A stretch of DNA of 64,000 nt, from NCBI GenBank assembly GCA_024742665.1, contig JANSYA010000010.1, forward strand, positions 1-64,000, given 5' to 3'. A program made the position numbers and the translations under genes. Below, in pieces: positions 57,607 to 64,000 of this stretch (position 1 is the first letter of the stretch; each line of letters starts with the position of its first letter). The notes beneath the pieces were generated by a model. It saw only the letters and a program-made list of their open reading frames with translations. It did not search any database and was not told the origin of the DNA. The stretch comes from a bacterium. Lineage in GTDB: Bacteria; Spirochaetota; Leptospiria; Leptospirales; Leptonemataceae.

Positions 57607-58938
57607 ATGGTGCGAAATGAAAACCAGGCGGGAAATTCCACGAACTCCGACCGAACTCCGGTCGTCGGCGGACCGCTGGCGTACAGCGCGGACGGCCGCC
57701 TGGAATTCGACGGCATCCCGGTCGCACAGCTCGCCCGGGACTACGGCACTCCGCTCTTCGTCTATTCCGCCGGACATATTGCGGAGCGCCTGGCCGAGTT
57801 TCGAGCCGGCGTCGGCGGTCGCAAACATCTAATCTGCTACGCCGTGAAGGCCAATTCCAATCTCTCGCTCCTGCGCCTCATGAACGCGGCGGGCGTCGGG
57901 GCGGACATCGTCAGCGGCGGCGAGCTGTTTCGAGCGCGCAAAGCCGGCATTCCCGCCGATCGGATCGTATTCGCAGGGGTCGGCAAGTCGGCCGCCGAAA
58001 TCGACGAGGCTCTCAGCGCCGACATTCACATGTTCAGCGTCGAGTCGGAGGCCGAGCTCCGCGAGATTTCCCGAATCGCGGCTGAAACAAAGCGCGAAGC
58101 GCGGATCAGCATTCGGGTGAATCCCGACGTCGACGCGGCGACGCATCCCTATATTTCTACGGGTCTGAAAGAGAATAAATTCGGCGTGCCCCACGAAGAG
58201 GTGCTGGCTCTGTATGATCTGGCCCGTGAACTACCGGGGACGGAAGCCCGGGGCATCGGCTTTCATATTGGTTCGCAGCTGCTGGGTCTCGACGGCTACC
58301 GGGACGCCGCCGCCAGAGTGCGGAGCCTGCTGGTCGAATTGAGGGGCCGCGGCTTCGCCATCGATCATCTGGATGTGGGCGGCGGACTGGGCATTCAGTA
58401 CGATGACGAGCAGCCGCCGGGCATGGCCGAATACGCCCGGACCATGTTCGAAGCCTTCCCCGAAGCCGATTTTCCCGATCTGACCCTGGTGTTCGAGCCT
58501 GGCCGTTCGATTGCCGGCAACGCGGGCGTTTTACTTACCCGCGTGCTGTATGGCAAAGGCAACGCGGCCAAACACTTCGATATTATTGACGCGGCCATGA
58601 ACGATCTGATTCGGCCGGCTCTGTACAGCGCCTATCATCAGGCCTGGCCCGAGCGCTCGGAGCGCCTGAGCGAAACCCGGGAAGCCGATCTGGTCGGGCC
58701 GATCTGTGAAAGCGGGGATTTTCTTGTGCGCGGCCGGCGCCTGCCGGTGCTGGAGCAGGGGGATCTGGTGGCTCTGGCCTCCGCCGGCGCCTACGGCTTC
58801 GTCATGTCTTCGAATTATAATAGCCGCCCCCGGGCCGCGGAAGTGCTGGTGGAAGCCGGTCCAGACGGCGGGCAGGCCAGCGCCCGCGTCATCCGCCGCC
58901 GGGAAACGTACGACGATCTGATCCGCGGCGAAGACTGA
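57607..58938 (+). CDS. lysA: Diaminopimelate decarboxylase
   Basis: 443 residues; PLP enzyme making lysine from meso-diaminopimelate, the last step of the pathway. CYAVKANSN carries the Schiff-base Lys81. Further motifs are DIVSGGELFRARKAGI, KFGVPHEE, GFHIGSQL, LDVGGGLGI, FEPGRSIAGNAG and GPICESGDFL with the conserved Cys. The frame is open far upstream to 57091, but GAGAGGTG before the ATG at 57607 and the family N-terminus decide this start. It is divergent from the secreted protein gene. No other lysine gene is adjacent. Confidence 0.96.
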   Translation: MVRNENQAGNSTNSDRTPVVGGPLAYSADGRLEFDGIPVAQLARDYGTPLFVYSAGHIAERLAEFRAGVGGRKHLICYAVKANSNLSLLRLMNAAGVGADIVSGGELFRARKAGIPADRIVFAGVGKSAAEIDEALSADIHMFSVESEAELREISRIAAETKREARISIRVNPDVDAATHPYISTGLKENKFGVPHEEVLALYDLARELPGTEARGIGFHIGSQLLGLDGYRDAAARVRSLLVELRGRGFAIDHLDVGGGLGIQYDDEQPPGMAEYARTMFEAFPEADFPDLTLVFEPGRSIAGNAGVLLTRVLYGKGNAAKHFDIIDAAMNDLIRPALYSAYHQAWPERSERLSETREADLVGPICESGDFLVRGRRLPVLEQGDLVALASAGAYGFVMSSNYNSRPRAAEVLVEAGPDGGQASARVIRRRETYDDLIRGED

Positions 58939-59004
58939 TTCGGACCCGATTCCCGTAAGTTTGACTGGTTTTCGTTCCGATTTCGGCCGATATTATCCAA
59001 TAGT

Positions 59005-60225
59005 ATGTGGATCGACGAGCGGATGCAAACAGCAATACGATCAGGTCTGGTGATGCTGGCCCTGGCGATGATCGGGGTGGCGGGGTTTTTCCCGGCGGCG
59101 CTCCAGGCGGAGAGTCCCAATCATATCAACATGGGCGTGCTCATCGAGCGCAACCAGAGCGATGTGCGCTATCTCGATATCTGCATCAGCAACCTGTCCA
59201 TCAACGATGCCGAGGGCAATCCGGACGCCATGCGCGCCCAGGTCATCGGCCTTTTTCGCGAAGCATTGCAGCACGATTATCACGCGAACCTGTGGTACAT
59301 GCAGGGTAAGTACGCCGCGGCCTACAAAGAAATGCAGAAGTCGCAGAATTTTCTGCAGCAGGCCTACGAAAAAGTCCTGCGCCGCTACAATGACGCGACG
59401 ATGGCGCTGCTTGACGCCGCCGCGCCGATCGCCCTGCGGACCCGGGACGCGTCGGCCGGCCATCTCCTGCGCACCGCCTTTCGCGATTTGACCCACGCCC
59501 GTAATTTTCACATGCGGGGCTACAATATCAATCCGCGTTATCATACGAACCAGCTGCATTATTATCGCAGCGGTATTGAGCGCGCCCGGCGAGCGCGCAG
59601 GTACGGCCTGCTGGCCATGATCGAAGCGCGCCTGCCGCTTGAAGAGCGCGATCAGTATCAGCTGGTCACCTACGATGATATTCGCACCGGCGCACGCAAA
59701 GACGATCCGAAGATGAACGATTACAATCGCGTCGAAACGGCCCTGCGCAATATGATCAGCCGTAACTTGATTCCGGCCGAAGTCGGGACTCGCAATCTGG
59801 CCGTTCCGATCAAGCTGATGCTGCTGGAAATCCATCAGGACAGCCATGGACGCATGATCGAAGATCGTTCATCCGTATGGTTGACCGAAACCGACCAGCT
59901 GAATCGCAATCGTTTTTATACCGACTATGCGCTGCCCAAACGCAATCTGGAAAACCGCACCGTGGTTCCGGCCGAAGACAGCGATCCCGTCGAGCTGCAG
60001 GATGCGAGCAACGACGGGGCACCCGATTCAAACGAAAACGACGACGCGGCGAAACCTCAGGGGAATCTGAATGCGCAGCCGTCAGGCGCGCCTTCTGCGA
60101 TGACTACGGCCGCCCCCGCCAATGATCGTGTGAGTGACGCGGGGCAGGCGAGTGATGAAGTTTTTGAATTCGCCGCGGAAGTGCCGGATGATGACGAAGA
60201 CTCCGAAGACGATTCGTATTTCTGA
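59005..60225 (+). CDS. Exported protein with acidic C-terminal tail
   Basis: 406 residues from the ATG at 59005; a second in-frame ATG at 59023 gives a better signal peptide (QTAIRSGLVMLALAMIGVAG). The mature region is helical (GLFREALQHDYHANLWYMQG, AAYKEMQKSQNFLQQAYEKV, LLDAAAPIALRTRDASAGHL). The last 80 residues are disordered and acidic, ending in DDDEDSEDDSYF. Not recognised. Composition matches its neighbours. It lies 66 bp after lysA on the same strand. Confidence 0.7.
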   Translation: MWIDERMQTAIRSGLVMLALAMIGVAGFFPAALQAESPNHINMGVLIERNQSDVRYLDICISNLSINDAEGNPDAMRAQVIGLFREALQHDYHANLWYMQGKYAAAYKEMQKSQNFLQQAYEKVLRRYNDATMALLDAAAPIALRTRDASAGHLLRTAFRDLTHARNFHMRGYNINPRYHTNQLHYYRSGIERARRARRYGLLAMIEARLPLEERDQYQLVTYDDIRTGARKDDPKMNDYNRVETALRNMISRNLIPAEVGTRNLAVPIKLMLLEIHQDSHGRMIEDRSSVWLTETDQLNRNRFYTDYALPKRNLENRTVVPAEDSDPVELQDASNDGAPDSNENDDAAKPQGNLNAQPSGAPSAMTTAAPANDRVSDAGQASDEVFEFAAEVPDDDEDSEDDSYF

Positions 60226-60233
60226 TTTCGTTA

Positions 60234-60311
60234 CTGATGGCAAGATTGCGCGGATGGGTCTGATGGCAAGATGACACGGATGAGTCTGATGGCATGATCG
60301 CATGGATTGAC
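60234..60311. repeat. Three degenerate 26-bp direct repeats
   Basis: Units at 60234-60259, 60260-60285 and 60286-60311 all begin CTGATGGCA and share GAT...CGGAT or similar. Unit two contains GATGACACGGATG, which is the reverse complement of the right arm of the element at 18254-18269. It lies between two convergent genes. Confidence 0.8.
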
Positions 60312-60335
60312 GGGGTGGCTGCCTCACGGCTGCGG

Positions 60336-61556
60336 TCAGTTTTTCGAACGGTCTTTCGCCGCATTCGCGAGAGCCCGGGCGGCCGGCCGCATTACGTTTA
60401 ATTTTGCGCCCGTCGGCACCCGTCCCAGAAAAGACCAGGTCCAGGCGCCCGCGTATCCGGCGCTTCGCAGGGCCAACACCGCTTCGGTGTGATTTCGTTC
60501 GTCATGCAGGCCGGCCAGGGGCATTTCGCCGATGACTACCGGGCGCCGGCAAAAACCCAATTCGACCGGCGAGCGCATATAGTAGGGCTTCGATTCCATC
60601 CAGCGGTACAAATGCCACTGATCAAAGTCGATGGGCACGTCTCGCCAGGCATGGCGCCACTCCGGCGAAGCCTGACCGATCGTAAGTAGAGGCGCCCGCC
60701 GCGATGTGGCCCGCGATCCGGCTCGCAGTTCGCGCGCCATTTCGATTAAGAATTCCTGCATAAACTCGTGCGAAACCGGTCGCACAGAATCCAGCGGCGT
60801 ATATCCCGGATCGCCGTGCGGACTGCGGCCGCGCAAAGACCACTCGGGTTCATTGATCAGATCGTAGGCGAAGACGCGGTCTCCGTGGGGATGCCGCGCG
60901 ATAAATTCCGAAAGCGGTCGAATGATATTTCGCATCAGACTTTCGCGGGTCTGCGCGTCGCGCAGCACATCTTCCAGATTGCGTACGAATAAACCGCCGT
61001 CGCGCCGGGCAGGGGCGAAGGCCTCGAAGGAAAACAAGCACAGGATCAAGCGCGTATCCGTCGCGTGGGCCAGGCGCAGGGCGGCGTCGAGATCATCGAA
61101 AAGCGTTCGGCCGGGCCGGAGCGTTTGGCCGGGGGCCTTCGAGTCCGTTCCCGGCCCGGCAATGCTCTTTTCGAAGCGAATCCCGTCGCCGCGCAGATCC
61201 GGCCAGAGCCACCAGCGAATGTGCTTCGCGCCGGTCTCGCGTTTGATCCGCTGAAAATTTTTGAGATGCCGCGTGTAGCTTGCCGCAACGCCGACCTGCT
61301 TCCACTTCAGGATCCCGCCGAAATCGCCGCCGTAGACCCGCCAGGCGTAGTTGATGCCGTACGCGAATTCCGCATCGGGCAGGCGCGCGGCTTCGCGGCA
61401 GTCCGGTTCACGCGTGCAGCCCGGACCTGCGAATGTGATCGCCATGACGATCACAGCAAGGAGTGCGATCTGGAAAAGATTGAGCGCGGGCGAAGCGGCG
61501 CATCGTCCGTGAATGCGTTTTTGAATGATACCGCGTCCGGGCCGATCAGAGATCAC
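60336..61556 (-). CDS. Glycoside hydrolase family 5-like lipoprotein
   Basis: 406 residues. A hydrophobic leader (LFQIALLAVIVMAITFAGPG) ends with GPGC, so Cys47 may be lipidated. A TIM-barrel domain follows: YGINYAWRVYGGDFG, IRWWLWPDLRG, RLILCLFSFEAF, FAYDLINEPEWSL with the NEP acid/base Glu, FDQWHLYRWME and PVVIGEMPLAG with the nucleophile Glu near the C-terminus. This is the layout of clan GH-A enzymes (cellulase, mannanase, glucanase); the polysaccharide is unknown. It may process the cell envelope or food polymers. Confidence 0.75.
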   Translation of the reverse strand: MISDRPGRGIIQKRIHGRCAASPALNLFQIALLAVIVMAITFAGPGCTREPDCREAARLPDAEFAYGINYAWRVYGGDFGGILKWKQVGVAASYTRHLKNFQRIKRETGAKHIRWWLWPDLRGDGIRFEKSIAGPGTDSKAPGQTLRPGRTLFDDLDAALRLAHATDTRLILCLFSFEAFAPARRDGGLFVRNLEDVLRDAQTRESLMRNIIRPLSEFIARHPHGDRVFAYDLINEPEWSLRGRSPHGDPGYTPLDSVRPVSHEFMQEFLIEMARELRAGSRATSRRAPLLTIGQASPEWRHAWRDVPIDFDQWHLYRWMESKPYYMRSPVELGFCRRPVVIGEMPLAGLHDERNHTEAVLALRSAGYAGAWTWSFLGRVPTGAKLNVMRPAARALANAAKDRSKN

Positions 61557-61607
61557 CTGGATCCTGATTTGAAATCAATGCGGCTTGATCGCGGATTGAT
61601 TTCGGTT

Positions 61608-62009
61608 TCATTTTTGATCTGCCGGGCCCGGGCCGCGCGATGATTTCGGCAGGGGGCGGCCGAGCAGCATGCCAAGACCCTGCTCGACGATCGTGGAGCT
61701 GTTTTTTGCCAGGTTGCGGGCCGACTGCTCGATGATGTCGCCGCTTGCGACCGAGGTCAGGGCTTCTTTGAATCCTTCGCGAACCTCTTCGCGAAATTCG
61801 GGCATCAGCTCGGCGCCGGCTTCCATGACGCCTTCGCGCAGTTTCTCTTTGATTGAGTCGCTCAGTTCGTCGAGCTCTTCGTAGATTTCGCGGTACAGCT
61901 GCTTTTTCAAGAAGGCCGCGAACATGGCGTAGCCGATGCCGAGGGTCAAAAGCGAAGACAGCACCGCCGTGATGACGGCCGGTATTAGAGCGGCGTAGAC
62001 GGATTCCAT
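61608..62009 (-). CDS. Small membrane protein coupled to the helicase gene
   Basis: About 133 residues. A transmembrane helix near the N-terminus (LIPAVITAVLSSLLTLGIGY) is followed by an acidic amphipathic helix (EIYEELDELSDSIKEKLREG) and a Pro-rich tail. Not recognised. The ATG at 62009 is one base after the helicase stop (TGAAATG), so it is translated by re-initiation. A membrane protein cotranscribed with a helicase is unusual; the coupling may simply reflect compact packing. Confidence 0.7.
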   Translation of the reverse strand: MESVYAALIPAVITAVLSSLLTLGIGYAMFAAFLKKQLYREIYEELDELSDSIKEKLREGVMEAGAELMPEFREEVREGFKEALTSVASGDIIEQSARNLAKNSSTIVEQGLGMLLGRPLPKSSRGPGPADQK

Positions 62010-62010
62010 T

Positions 62011-64000
<1,990 letters not shown>

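Overview
The window is about 64 kb of GC-rich, densely coded bacterial chromosome. I read it as a free-living spirochaete of the order Leptospirales or a close uncultured relative. This is an inference from gene content: a very long adenosylcobalamin-dependent ribonucleotide reductase, an 824-residue cyclic-nucleotide-binding protein, several lipoproteins with relaxed lipoboxes, SurE/Yip1/SppA-type envelope genes, a LysA/CarB/LysS housekeeping background and a cobalamin-binding MerR regulator beside lipid-modifying enzymes. No rRNA, tRNA, CRISPR array, phage or insertion sequence is recognisable.

Layout. 1-525: a tandemly duplicated non-coding unit of about 162 bp. 524-5052: retinol-saturase-like oxidoreductase, thiolase, and a D-aminoacylase-type lipoprotein. 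5206-9103: an assimilatory sulfur block (DUF4202 protein, siroheme sulfite reductase, unknown partner). 9117-10501: remnant of a PhoX-type phosphatase, class I aldolase, terminator. 10505-11925: a translationally coupled SnoaL-ArsR-SRPBCC operon whose leader hairpin buries the ribosome-binding site. 12038-26453: AvtA, a membrane kinase-like ATPase, lipoproteins, TPR proteins, the cNMP-binding giant, YggS, SppA, Yip1, SurE. 26586-35949: DUF3332 lipoprotein, CarB, Baeyer-Villiger-type monooxygenase behind a palindromic promoter, STAS protein, M23 peptidase, LysS. 36000-37967: a large membrane glycosyltransferase-like protein.

38117-46209 is the most interesting region. A cobalamin-binding MerR regulator of the CarH/LitR type stands directly upstream of a FAD oxidoreductase, a DUF1365 protein, a cyclopropane-fatty-acid-synthase-like methyltransferase and an exported protein. 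A second such methyltransferase and a GPH-type transporter lie just upstream. I infer a light-, cobalamin- or oxidative-stress-controlled membrane fatty-acid modification system. The regulator keeps the cobalamin and Wx9EH motifs but carries Glu where CarH has the light-adduct His. A truncated, recently broken paralogue of the exported protein sits 4 kb away at 49957-50224.

46321-51862: a (TCCTG)6 microsatellite ahead of a PilZ-patatin-phosphoesterase set, a GT25 glycosyltransferase, an alcohol dehydrogenase and a GNAT acetyltransferase. 51994-56577: the B12-dependent ribonucleotide reductase with its terminator, and 690 bp of non-coding DNA with hairpins and two DnaA-box-like sites. 56578-64000: LysA between two secreted proteins of unknown function, a GH5-like lipoprotein, a small membrane protein, and a UvrD/PcrA-type helicase that runs off the window end.

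Short repeats in the gaps include five perfect 22-bp units, three 26-bp units, and inverted arms built on CACGGAT/ATCCGTG at three places.
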